Source: Maniola hyperantus
Lineage: Eukaryota; Arthropoda; Insecta; Lepidoptera; Nymphalidae
Length of the DNA: 64,000 nt
Assembly (NCBI RefSeq): GCF_902806685.2
Contig: NC_048553.1
Coordinates: forward strand, 620,001 to 684,000
Reading direction: 5' to 3'
The translations under genes and the position numbers were made by a program. Positions 45,301-57,300 of the stretch are shown here, piece by piece (position 1 is the first letter of the stretch; each line of letters begins with the position of its first letter). The notes below the pieces were generated by a model, which did not search any database, had not been told where the DNA came from, and was given only the letters and a program-made list of their open reading frames with translations.

Positions 45301-48300
45301 CATTCTGCATTTTATTCAAGTAGCTATTATTCATGTGTCCTAAACGGCGATGCCAAATTTCGGCGGACACGGCCATAGAGGTTATTTTCGGCAAATTCAA
45401 TTTGTAAACACCATTAAGTAAGGAAGCGGTAGCTACTAGTTCGTTATTTTTGTTATGAATGTAGCAAACATCACTTTTAAAATCCACTCTATTTCCTTTA
45501 TTTATTAATTGGCTTACTGACAACAAATTAGTTGTTATGTCAGGCACACACAAAACATCCTGCACTGTTATATCGTAATCGCCATGTTTTGTGCTCGTCA
45601 CTATTTGCACGTCTCCTGTGCATAAAACTGGAACACTTTCCTTGTTAGCGACCATAATTTCACTGATTTTCGGTTCATACGAAACATTTTTCAGCCACGA
45701 CTTGTTTGCTGTGAGATGCGCGCTCGCGCCAGAGTCGACATACCAATCACGTTTATTGAAAACTCCGCTCAAAAACACAGCGCTAAATGCATTCGTCTGC
45801 TTACGCGAATTCGAATAATAGTTATTACTTGGACACTGATTTCGGAAATGGCCGAATTCTTTACATTTATAGCACTTTATTAACATTTTAGAATTATTAT
45901 AAGAATTCGCTGGCGTTTTATTAGCTTTTTCGCCATTTTTGTTCGAACCATAGACTGTAGACTTATTTTTTTTCTTATGTTGGTACGAACTAGCAAATGC
46001 ACTATCAACTTCTTTAGAACCGTTCCCATTTTCGGTCTTTGGAACTTCCATGTCCAATAATTTAGTTTTTATGGAATCCGTCGTGATGCACATTCCTGAA
46101 TGTTCGATAGCCATTATCATTGGCGCATACTTTTCAGGTAATCCTGCCAATAAAAGAGATCCGATCCACTCATCGTTGATATTGAAACCCGTTCCACTTA
46201 ACTTTTGTCCAGTTTCTACAATTTGCGTTACATATGAGGTCATAGAAGTGCAATTTTCTAAACGAATAGATATGAGATTGCGTAGTAAACTAATTCTTCT
46301 TGTGAAACCCGAATCATCAAATAACGACTTGAGCTTGTTCCACAGCTGTGAAGTTGTTTGTACATCTTTCACGTGGACGTATAATGACGGATCTATCGTT
46401 AAAATCAACTTTGCCTTAGCTCTCTGGTCATCAGTGACTTCTGTACCCGTAGCACCAGGTTCTCTCTTGATATATTGCTGCGTTCCTTCAAGGATCAAGA
46501 AATTTTCTGCAGCAAACACCCACTCGTTGTAATTCTGACGTCCTAACAACTTTGGAACGTTCACAACGTAGTTTGCCGTCGTCATTTTTCTCTAGTCATA
46601 GATCACGAAAATATATGAAAATACTTAACTACGAAATCTAACACTTGACTAACTGAGAAAAACTAACAATTTAAGAGAGATTAGGCCTTAAACTGGGCCA
46701 TAACCTATTAATTAAAAGAGATTAAAATGAAACACGTTTGCTCAGTGGAAGACAACTGACCGGAAGAGAGTATGAATTTATTTAACTTAACCATAGATAG
46801 GTACAGCAGATCGATCATAGACAACATTAATTAATTTATAAGACACGTTCAGGATTACTTATTTTGATAGAAATTACAACATATTAGTCATTTAACATGG
46901 CTAATATTCTTTTTTAATAAAATAAAAAAAAATGTCTGCTAATTGACTCGAGACTCGATTACAGGCACAGGATGGATAGGATCTACAAATTTATGTGCGC
47001 TGGTCAATAATGAAGAGGAGTGACATGTATCTACACTGGAATTCATAGTCACGATGGGGGCTTCGTTAGGTGGCCATTCAGACGACATGTGTCATAATTA
47101 ACCTTTATGCAAATGCATTAAAGTTCAATATGGCACATACGAAGGCCCAACCTTGACTATGAATTCCAATGCTAGTGTACGGTGAATGAGCGAACATCAT
47201 TTTGACATAGATCTCTAGGTTATAAATAAATAGACTAAGCCCAAAATATTATAAAAATGTTCAAAATGTCCATAGACATGTCACAATTTTGTGTTTGCGT
47301 TTGTATGTAGGTTTGAGCTTGACTTAAAATAAAGAATTAATTATGTTGTGGTTCAGATGATACGCTGTTCACGGAAGAGGTCCTCCCGGAGGAGGAGGAG
47401 GATCCGTGGGCCAGCCCTCGCGAGCCTGTGAGGTTGGACGCCGGCTCCGTCGGCGCTCTGCTGGCCACCACGTTCTCTGCCGCTGACATGTTCCGAGGAG
47501 ACCTGGATGCCGCGTTCAGGCAACTACATGGTGTAAGAACTGTTTACTTCATTTCAACATAAAATTGGGTCCTTCTAGGTTTTTAATATTAAGAAAAGAG
47601 GCTCGCGCTTGATGATGATCATGTTTGATGGAAACCAACACGTGTCTGGTGTTTTTTTTAAATAAAAATGGCGAGCAAACGAGTGGGCGTAAACATTAAT
47701 TGCAGTATCAGAGGAACCTCCAATGCGTTGCCGGCCTTTCAGGAATTTGTTGGTCTGCCCCTTGAATAACCCCATGTTGTAATCTAAAGGGAACACCGCC
47801 GTAGGGAGTTGATTCCTTAGTTTGCACGGGTTGCAGCGCCATTCAATGAGACGGCTCTCGAGATAGGTGCGGGTTGCGGGAGAGTTGATTTATTAACGCC
47901 TTCAAGAGCCTAGGACACAGTGGCGACTTGGGCTACTTTGAAAATTAAAAAAAGAAGTGTTATTGCTTGTGCGATGGTACGGAACCCTTCGTGTGCGAGT
48001 CCGACTTGCACTTGACCAGCAGGTCGATTTTGTAATCAATCGTTATTAGATTATTACAATCTTAATTGTTGTGATCGGCTGAATTTGTGCGATTCTTGTT
48101 GCAACAATGCATTGTAGCCAACAGTGAGGAGCGTCAACCAATCACAGGTCATTGTGGCATTGGGTGACATTGTAGCTGTCATACTACCGCAAACGAGGCC
48201 TAGTTTTTATTTTTTTAATTTTGACATGTTTTTTATCTTATGTATAGTTGATATCGGACGAAGCCCGCGGCGGCGAGGGTCCGTGCACGCGCGCCACGCT

Positions 48301-51300
48301 GGCGTTCCTGCTGACCGCCAACGTGGCGGGGCTGCTGCGCCAGCCCGCATACGCAGCACCCTTGCTGCGCGCGCTCACGCACGCCAGACCCAAGGGCTTT
48401 ACTGAGGTCAGTGCCCTATGAAAAAATACTAATATATTGATAGCTGAAAAATTTTAGCGTATAAGTCCCGCAAATTGCTATTGCGCTGAAACCATGTCTC
48501 ATTGTCATCGAAATGACGTCATTCGACGTCAGCCGAAATAAAAAACATACCATCAGCTCGAAACTTCGGTCCAGTGCACTGCTGACGTTACTAAAATGGC
48601 GGCCACGCGCATTAGAATTTGCGGGACTTATGTCGAAAATTGTTATAATATAGCTCAACGAAAATTTTGAGTGATTCAGTTATTTTGGATCACTCTTTTT
48701 TTTTTGTTGACGAGGCGATGGGGAGAGGTGATGTCCTTTTTATGATACCCAATCTTTGGGAAGAAGTCGGCATATGTGAGATTTTTACTGTCGGTAAGGG
48801 ACTTAGCAATGTTGTCATTTGTCTAAAGAATTGCCATAATCACCTTAAGTTGATCCTCGTCGTAGGTGGCGAAGGGGCTCCTGTCTCAGTGCAAGTGCGC
48901 CCGCGGGCCCGTGGCGGACGCGTTGCGGAGCGCGGCCGGCGCCGCCGTGCTGAGCGACTCTCCTCTGCCGACCGTGCCGGCTCACGCCACTAAGGACCAA
49001 CTGGTCGCAGGTACTTGTGGCAGGAACGCTGGGCGAGCGATGAAAGAGGCAGTCATCTTCGGCGATTTTTCCCTGCGGTGACGGAGAGACTCAAGGCGAC
49101 TTGGGTATCTCCGGACTATGAAACCTCGCAGCTACTCACGGGCCATGGATGCTTCCGGTGGCGCCTGCATGGATTTCGGCTATGTGCGAGTAGTCTGTGT
49201 GAGTGTGGCGAGAGTGACGAGGATGCGCACCACGTCCTGTGGGAGTGCGGTCTGTATGAGGACTTCCGACGCAAGATGCTGGATGGGATGGTGCATGCGG
49301 AGGTGGGCCCGGTATACTACCGGGACCTGGTCTCCTCGGAGGTGAACTTCCGAGGACTGCGGGAGTTCGCGCACGCGTGGCACAGGAGAAGGAGCTGCTC
49401 CGAAGTGCGGCAGCGACGACGGAGAAGAGGACGCGGAGAGCAAGAAGAGGAAGGAAGCGAGGAGGACAACGACGACGCGAACAGCTCAGAGGAGGGAAGC
49501 GAGAGCTAGTTATACAGGTACGCTACAACAGGAGAGGATGTGGGTAACAGGAGACACCACGAACGGCGACGGGAATCTCCCGTATTTGTGACGTCTGCCC
49601 CAGAATGGGGAGAGTGACATAGTGGGGACAAGGAAGTAGATAGGAAAGAATTTGTAGGGAGTCAAGAAGGCGCCCCGGGAAAGAGCCACCGAGCAAGTAC
49701 CGAACGGGCGCCCTCCCGCGTTTCGGCCCATATAACCGCGAGGTTGGTGGGGCCATGGGAGGTGGTGGGTTGGTCGCAGGTACTGCCACACACTTTCGCT
49801 GCCTCTAGGGAGAGGGAGAGAGAGATGGGGGGGGGGGGGTTCGGGGACCCCCTCATCTCTCTCTCCCTCGCCCCTCCCGTCTCTCACTTTCTCTGTATGC
49901 ATAGTATCAGAAATTGACAGAAAAATGTGATGTGCCCTGGAAGGCACTTTGCTCATAGATTTTGTACTCAAGACCCGGCAGACGGTCAGAATGTTGCCGG
50001 ATCGGACGTACGCTTCTGATGTTCGCAGAGTGAGTGCGACAGAAAGTTAGTACAAAAAAGGTCCCTTTTACGTACCTAAAAGCCTCGCGGACTCCACGCA
50101 CGTTTTTCTGCGGCAAGATTGCGTCCGAAGACCCCTGGAGCCACCGTACACGGGTCCGTTCAGAGTCATCGAGCGCCACCCGAAGCACTACAAGCTGGAG
50201 GTTCGAGGCAAGGAGGTAACGGTGAGCATCGATCGCCTGAAACCAGCATTCATGGCCCAAGAAGCTGAAGCTACTCCTGAACCGTCGCCAACCCCCTCCA
50301 CTACACCGGTCGCGGCTGAGAAGAGGACGAGGTCGGGAAGGCGAGTGCGTTTTCCTGATTTCTATCGCCCGCAGTAGCGGTCTGAGGAGGGGAATACTGT
50401 GGAAGCCGCGCGCGCCGGGTCCGAGACCGGTTTCTTCGTCCCCCCGCGCGCTTCTCGCCTAACGGGACCGCGCGGCCGTTGGAATAAAACGCTATCGCTC
50501 GGAAAGTGACCAGTGCGCTCCGAACGATCACACGCGAAGCCCGTGCTTGCCACCACGCGAAATTTCCGCTCCCGCGCTTGTCGTAGTTAATTTTGAATAG
50601 CGACTATCTTATATCCTTGTAATTTCAAGTAATAAACGTGTACATAACGATCTCCGTGTTTATTCTGTACCACCTATCAAACTACAACACTTTATTATAC
50701 TGGCTCTACACGCTCGCCGAGTGAAGGCGAGCGTGTAGAGCCAGTATGATAGTATGCAGCTGGTTTAGTAGCCATATTCACACTGTCTTTATCCCACAGC
50801 GTTCGAGTCCACAACGCCAAGCACTTTGGAAGTGGTGGGCAACAAGATCATTGAATCGCAAGACACGCAGGTGGTCATAGACACCATCACACAACTCCTG
50901 GATAAGAACCAGAAGAACTGCTACGAAATTACGGCAAGTTTCCAATTTTTCATCATAAGAGTCTGTGAACTCTTCATAGAGCACGAGCAACAAAAAGCTC
51001 AGACCACTCTACTGATTCGCTAACTCAGTGTCTAACACTGAGTGAACCTAGGTCATTTGACATTTATTTTTAATCCATTGCAGGTTTTCTACGAAGAATT
51101 ATTTTTATGCCACTCGTTGAAGCAGCTATGTAGAACCATTAATCAAATCAGCTCGATGGCTATCTCTCTATGCTGTCCCTTTTTAGAATTTATTGGTTTT
51201 TTAGAACTTATAATTTTTTGTAAAAATGTATTATCGCAGGTGAAAGTGGAGGAAGATGAGAAGTATACCAGTATGCCGGCGCACGTGCTGTCGGTGCGCG

Positions 51301-54300
51301 GCCTGGGCTGCGGCCTGCTGCTGGACTGGCTGTCTGAGCTGCAGCGGGAGACGCGAGACAATCAGGTGATTTTTTTTAAAGAATATTAGCCATGTTAAAT
51401 GACTAATATTCCCCTTTCTTCTCCAACTAAGCGTCAAGCTTGTGCTAAGAGTAGGTACGACAAGAGTGCAACGGGCGGGGTTTGAACCGTCAATATTTCG
51501 ATTTTCAGTCCACTCCTTTACCCGTTGAGCTATTGAGGCTACGTTAATTTATGTCTCACTATACTGTCTCACACCTTTGGGCCGGAGCACCCCAGTACCA
51601 ACTCCTTCCATTTGACCGGATCCAAAGGCGGGCTGTTCGACTTGTGGACGATCCCAAACTAATAGTCCCAAAATAAAAGTTTTCTTTCTTTCTTTCTTTC
51701 AAACTAACCGGCTGGTTGGAAAGCCTGGAGCACCGCAGAGACGTTAGCTCTCTATGCGTGTTCTATCGCCTTTATAATGGGGAGTGCTCTGAAGAGCTTT
51801 TTGATCTCATTCCACCCTCATATTTCTACAACCGCACCGCGCGCCACCGTAAAGAATTTCACTCTCACCACCTGGGTGTCTGGTGCACTTCGACCGTCCG
51901 TTGTGCCAGATCCTTCTTTCCACGCACGTGCAAACTGTGGAACCAACTCCCATCGGCGGTGTCCCCACTAGATTACAACATGGGGTTATTCAAGGGGCGG
52001 ACCAACAAATTCCTAACAGGCCGGCAACGCATTGGCGGTTCTTATGGTGCTGGAAATGTTCATGGGCGGCGGTAATCACTTAACATCAGGTGACCCGCCT
52101 GCTCGTTTACTCGTTATCTCTATTTAAAAAAACAGACATTGGTTTTCGCCGTCGAATTTCCTAGTTGTAATGCTTGGGTTGTTATAAATACTATCTGATG
52201 TCGGGAGACGAACGGCAGCTGTCTCCCCCCCCACCCCAGCCACCCTCACAACGGGTTCTACGGGCAGCGGCACGTGCGTCCCGCAGTCAAAACCGCGGCG
52301 CGTGCGCGGACGGACTCCCTTGAAAAAGGACCCCGGATGGGTTCGAAACTAGTCGGGCTAACGTCGACTACACACGTGAGTAAGCCGGGACAGATAGTAT
52401 TTATAATGGAAATCACTCACGGTAGTTTAAACGCTTGGGTTGTTGTTCAGATGCGGCTGATGTTCGTGCGCGACGGCGGCAGCTGGCGGCCGCTGCTGGT
52501 GACGCTGCTGGCGCACCGCGCCTCGTGGCGCACGCTGCACGGCTGCCTTGCTGCACTGCTGCAGCCAGGGTGAGTAGACGAGCTAACTTTTTTTGTGAAC
52601 GTTACACAAACATAACACTCTTCTTCTTCTTCTTCTTCTTCTTCGCTCTGGGCTGGTTTCCGCACTTAAACGTTTCCGTCTGTTGTGCGTGCATTGCCCC
52701 TCCCCGCTGAAGTCTTCACTCCAGCCATCCAAGCTCACTCCAGAAGCCGAGTAGACCGCCCAGGTTGCCGAGGGCTTCATGGAATGAGGTCGGGGAACCC
52801 AAATGGCGTTCGCGTCGTTCTGCTACGCCCATAACACTCTTATTAAGTCAAGTTCTTAATACAATGCGGAGCGGTGATAGCCGAGTGGTCGGCCTTCTTT
52901 CGGGAGGTCGGGGGTTCGATCCCGGGCACGCGCCTCTAACTTTTCGGAGTTATGTGCGTTTTAAGCAATTAAAGAGTGCTTACTTTAACGGTGAAGGAAA
53001 ACGTGAAAACTTGCATGCTCGAGAGTTTTCCATAATGAAAGTAAGAAAGAAAGAGAAAGAAAACTAGTTTTTTCATCTTATGCCTAAGGTAGGCACAAAC
53101 AAACTTAAAATTAATGGTTAGTAGGTAGTTAGTAGATAATAAGAAGTATTTAATAATTAATTTAATCTAAAATTAGTTCTTGCACCCACTTGGCACAAGA
53201 TGAAATGGCCCCAGCTCAGCATTAATGCTCACAAAGGTGTGTGACCGTCCGCCAATCCGTACTGGGCCAGCGTGGTAGACTAAGGCGTGAACCCTTCTCA
53301 TTCGGAGAGAAGACCCGCGCTCAGTAGTGGGCCGGTGATGGGTTGATGATGATGATGATCACTTGGAGATTATTTTTCTCTTCTACATATCGTTCATCTT
53401 GAAAAGGAGATCGCCCGCGAATGGGCCCTCTTTTGTGGCGTCGTCGTGTCAAAACTTATATTATTATTTTTTTAAATGTGTTAATTACGATTATAATATG
53501 TTTTATTACGACTTTTCTTCCACCCTATCATTGAAAATATCCACAATTACAGTTAGAATTGGAAACATCCATTTATTTTGAAAAAGTATTAATAAAATAC
53601 CAGCAATATCAGCAACATAAAAAATAAGATTTCTTTATAACCAGGGTGAATAAATGGAAATCGTTTGCAGAATATAAAAAGGTAATTATTTGTGTACAAA
53701 ATAAAATTTAAACCATGGTGACATAACAATTATATTGGGGGGGCCCAAAGCTCCTAAGAAAATGGGCAATCTCCTTTGATAGATATGTTTTCTCGTGGAA
53801 GCTAAGAACTCCGCAAAGTAACTCCTGATGCTACAATTAGTGTACAATTTTCCGCTCATCAGGGGCTGGTCGGCCACTGCAGTGCTGGACTTTGCGGAGA
53901 CCTTGATAGGCAGTCCCCGCGTGTGGCAGGGCCGGGACCGCGCCACGCCCAAGCACCACACGCCTGAGGACTCGCTGCGTCTCACTCACACACAGGTAGA
54001 CTAGCTATAGATCTTCTTTGTCATTACAGTGCTGTGGCTCGCTTAGCTATGCTTCTGATGGCTGCCTTGTGCACTCATGTAAGGGGACGTCCATCGCAGC
54101 CTCACTTGATCTGTCCTTCTCATGACTGCCAGCAAGTATAGATCAAGGGTTCTCAAACATTTCAGGGTATATAACCCTAGATTAGTCCATCATATTTTAT
54201 GGAATCCGGTTCGAAGGACCAAAAAATGTGGGGGATTGATAGATTGATAAAAATTGATATTTGTTTTATCGTCCTTGGATAACTGACTGATATGATTATG

Positions 54301-57300
54301 ATATTGATATGGTAATGAGTGCTGTTCGCGTCGCGACCCGTGGTGCGCTGATGTCAGTGTGACCCCAAACCAAATGATTATAAGCTTATTTCGTGGTTTA
54401 ACGACATATTTTAATGTAGATAATATTGACATTCTACATATCATCATCATCATCATCAGCCTGTGGACGTCCACTGCTGGACATAGGCCTTCCCTAAAGA
54501 GCGCCACCACACCCGGTCCTCAGCCTTCCTCATCCAGCCACTTCCCGCCAGCCTCTTTATATCGTCGGTCCATCGTGCTGGAGGGCGTCCCACACTACGC
54601 TTGCTTAAACGCGGTCTCCACTCAAGGACTTTCCGGCTCCAACGGCCATCGCCTCTACGACAGGCATGACCTGCCCACTGCCACTTCAGCTTGCTAATAG
54701 TTTGGGCTATGTCAGTGACCAGAGTCAGTATTTTACATATTGTACAGCCGTCCGGCACGAGAAGAGCCACGTCACGTAAGGTAGTATGCCTTTACTATTC
54801 TCGCATCTTTTTTTCATAAAATATGTCCAGTATTATTCCATCATCTTAATCTTCCTTTCCAGCTGGACGTCCTCATCCAGTACGTGGCTGAAGAGGCGAG
54901 CGAAGCAGAAGCGGCGGAAGGGATGGAAGCGGCGAGGAGAAGCATCGAAGCGCGTCTGCCTCTGATACTACGATGCTGTTCCGCGCCGCACGCACTCCTT
55001 GCCGCAGCGTTGGCTGCTTCGAAGGCGCATCCGTTACTATTGCTGCTCCTATACATGAAGGTAAGACTTTTCGACAAGAGAGCGAAGCAGAAGCGGCGGA
55101 AGAGATAGAAGCGGCTTCTATGCTGTTTTGCGCCACACGCACTCTTACTCTTAGCCAGAGCGTAGGCCACTTCGAAGCTTCTTCTACAATTTAGCAGTAA
55201 TTTGACGTAAGGATTCTAACGATAACGCATACATCGGAATCTGTTTGGGCATTTAGAAGTTATGGTGGAAATTACTTCTAAATGCCCATAGCTTCTAGAA
55301 AGCCGATGGAACAAATTATTGTTCCATCGGCTTTCTAGCTATAATCAGTTTTTGCGTAAGTGTGGATTTAAAATTTATAAATTTTTGACCCCTTTTGTGT
55401 TGTAAATTATCGAGTGTGTTTATTTCTTGTCCAATTTCTAGTAAGTGCCATCTTTTAAGGCGTTTAGTGTTGTAGTTTACAAGCAATTTGTATGCCAATT
55501 CTTTAGGTTGTTTTCACTACATTACACTTCTTCGTTACACTTCTTTTTTATGGACAGTCTTGTGATAAAATTTAAAAAAATCACAGTGAATTCCAGCCGC
55601 GTCAGTGAGTCGCTTACAACAAACTTTTGACAAAGTTAGGCAATGAACCAAAAGCTTAATTTGCTATAATCCACTGAAACAGGTCGAATCTGTATGGTGC
55701 AACATGCAGATTCATTGTATATCATGGATTTCCGCAAATTAACGCCTGCTTCTGTACAAAAGTTGGGCAAGATAAAAAAATAGTTTTCTAAGTGTTGGGG
55801 AGCTAATCGATGGACTGTTAGAATTATGATAAATAACGAAAAGAGGATGGCCAGTTGCTCAGAGTTCCTCAAAATCTACAGCTTACGAAACTACCACTTA
55901 CCGCTTGCCTTGGATCGTCTATATATCACCAGCACACATAGGATAAGCACTGCACACACAATTGTCCACTGTGGGTGTTAAGCGTGGGATTCGATTGTTT
56001 TTGTAGACTTATCACGCACGGCGCGAAAGAGGCTCTGTTTGTTTGTACAGCCGTAACGTACGGTGTCCTGCAATGGACAGTTTTATATGCATCACAATGA
56101 CGTTTGATGCTAAGGTGGCGGTGCGATCCACCCATCAGAATATTCCGTGTTCGTCGCGAGAGTAGCTTGTATTGCCAGCTGAAAATCTTGAAGAACCACT
56201 GGTTTTACTGAATGCGAAGCTTGTCTGTCTCTGCACAGGTGCCAAAAATCCTGCAACTGCTACGTGAATGCGAGGACCGTCCGCCGGCGACGTGCCACGA
56301 CATCGCGCCCGTGGACATGATGTCGGCCGCGCGCCGCTCCACCAGCGCCACGGACCGCGTGTCGCACTCCCTGCTGAGCACGCTGGCCGCCGCGCCGCCG
56401 CACCACTCCAAGGAGCATTCGCAGAAGTGAGTAGCAACATGTAGGCTTCTTCTTCTTCGCTCTGGGCTGGTTTCTGCACTTAAACGTTTCCGTCTGTTGT
56501 GCGTGCATCGCCCCTCCCCGCCGAAGTCTTCACTCCAGCCATCCAAGCTCGCTCCAGAAGCCAAACAGACCGCCCAGGTTGCCGAGGGCTTCATGGTGTG
56601 AGGTCGGGGAACCTAAATGGCGCTCGCGTTGATCTGCTACGCCCGTGCACTCTAGGAGTACGTGCGTCGGTGTTTCATCAACCTCCATGCAGGCCCTGCA
56701 CAGAGGACTGTCGGTGACACCTAAACCTGAAACCTGAAAACATGTAGGCTTTCAACCATTTGATGAAAATTAATTTTTAGAATTTTTTTGAATTAGTTTT
56801 TTAACTGACCAAGTTCCCCCTTGTCTCTCTACCTGCCCCCTGATTGTGTAAGAAAGACGTATTCGTCGTTATCGTCAAAAAATTCTGCCCTTTGATTGGT
56901 TGATTCGCTGTTTACATTTTTTCACAGCCAATCAAACGGCAGAATTTGTTGACGGTTACGATTACGATGAATACGTTTTTCTTACACAATTGGAGGGTAT
57001 TGGTAAAACATTAAGAGCACAACCTCGTGAAATAGTATATAATAATGTTTGTTACTATTTCATGAGTAAAAGGCATGAAAGTAATCTTTTTTTAAGAATT
57101 TTTAATTACATTTACAGAGATACATTATTTGTATTGTTTGTATATGCGTAGAAATGATATCGACCTCAAAAGTCGCGGCACGCAGCGCGCAGATATCAAC
57201 TTCGTGAAAATCATATAAAACGATGTTTTCAAAACATGTTGTATAATAAAACCAAGTTTTATGATATTTTTTTGAGCAACCGCCGAGTTTCACTCACTTG

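Larger units (their letters stand above)
42387..46881 (-). mobile_element. Full-length Ty1/Copia LTR retrotransposon
   Basis: A 4,495-bp element. Its two 176-bp LTRs (42387-42562 and 46706-46881) appear identical base for base. On the minus strand the LTR runs TGTTGTAATT...TTAATTAATA (TG...TA rather than TG...CA). It is followed by GGTTATGGCCCAG, the Copia-type primer binding site matching part of initiator tRNA-Met. A GAGTGGGGG polypurine tract precedes the 3' LTR. The 5-bp target duplication TATTA is at 42382-42386 and 46882-46886. It is antisense to IntS1 within intron 22 and nested in a SINE. Intact coding and identical LTRs indicate a very recent insertion. Confidence 0.97.
42250..46925 (+). 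mobile_element. SINE family C split by the Copia insertion
   Basis: 42250-42386 holds the SINE head and body up to GGGGAATATTA. 46882-46925 resumes TATTAGTCATTTAACATGG and the T-rich tail. Removing 42387-46881 and one TATTA restores a sequence like 37380-37556. Confidence 0.88.

Noticed and set aside
52865..52935. Possible tRNA gene (A- and B-box)
   Set aside because: The boxes belong to a SINE family B head followed by the usual SINE body; the tRNA cloverleaf is not complete.
54841..55194. Antisense 109-codon frame overlapping IntS1 exon 30
   Set aside because: Shadow of the exon and its duplicate; the sense strand has the conserved frame and splice sites.
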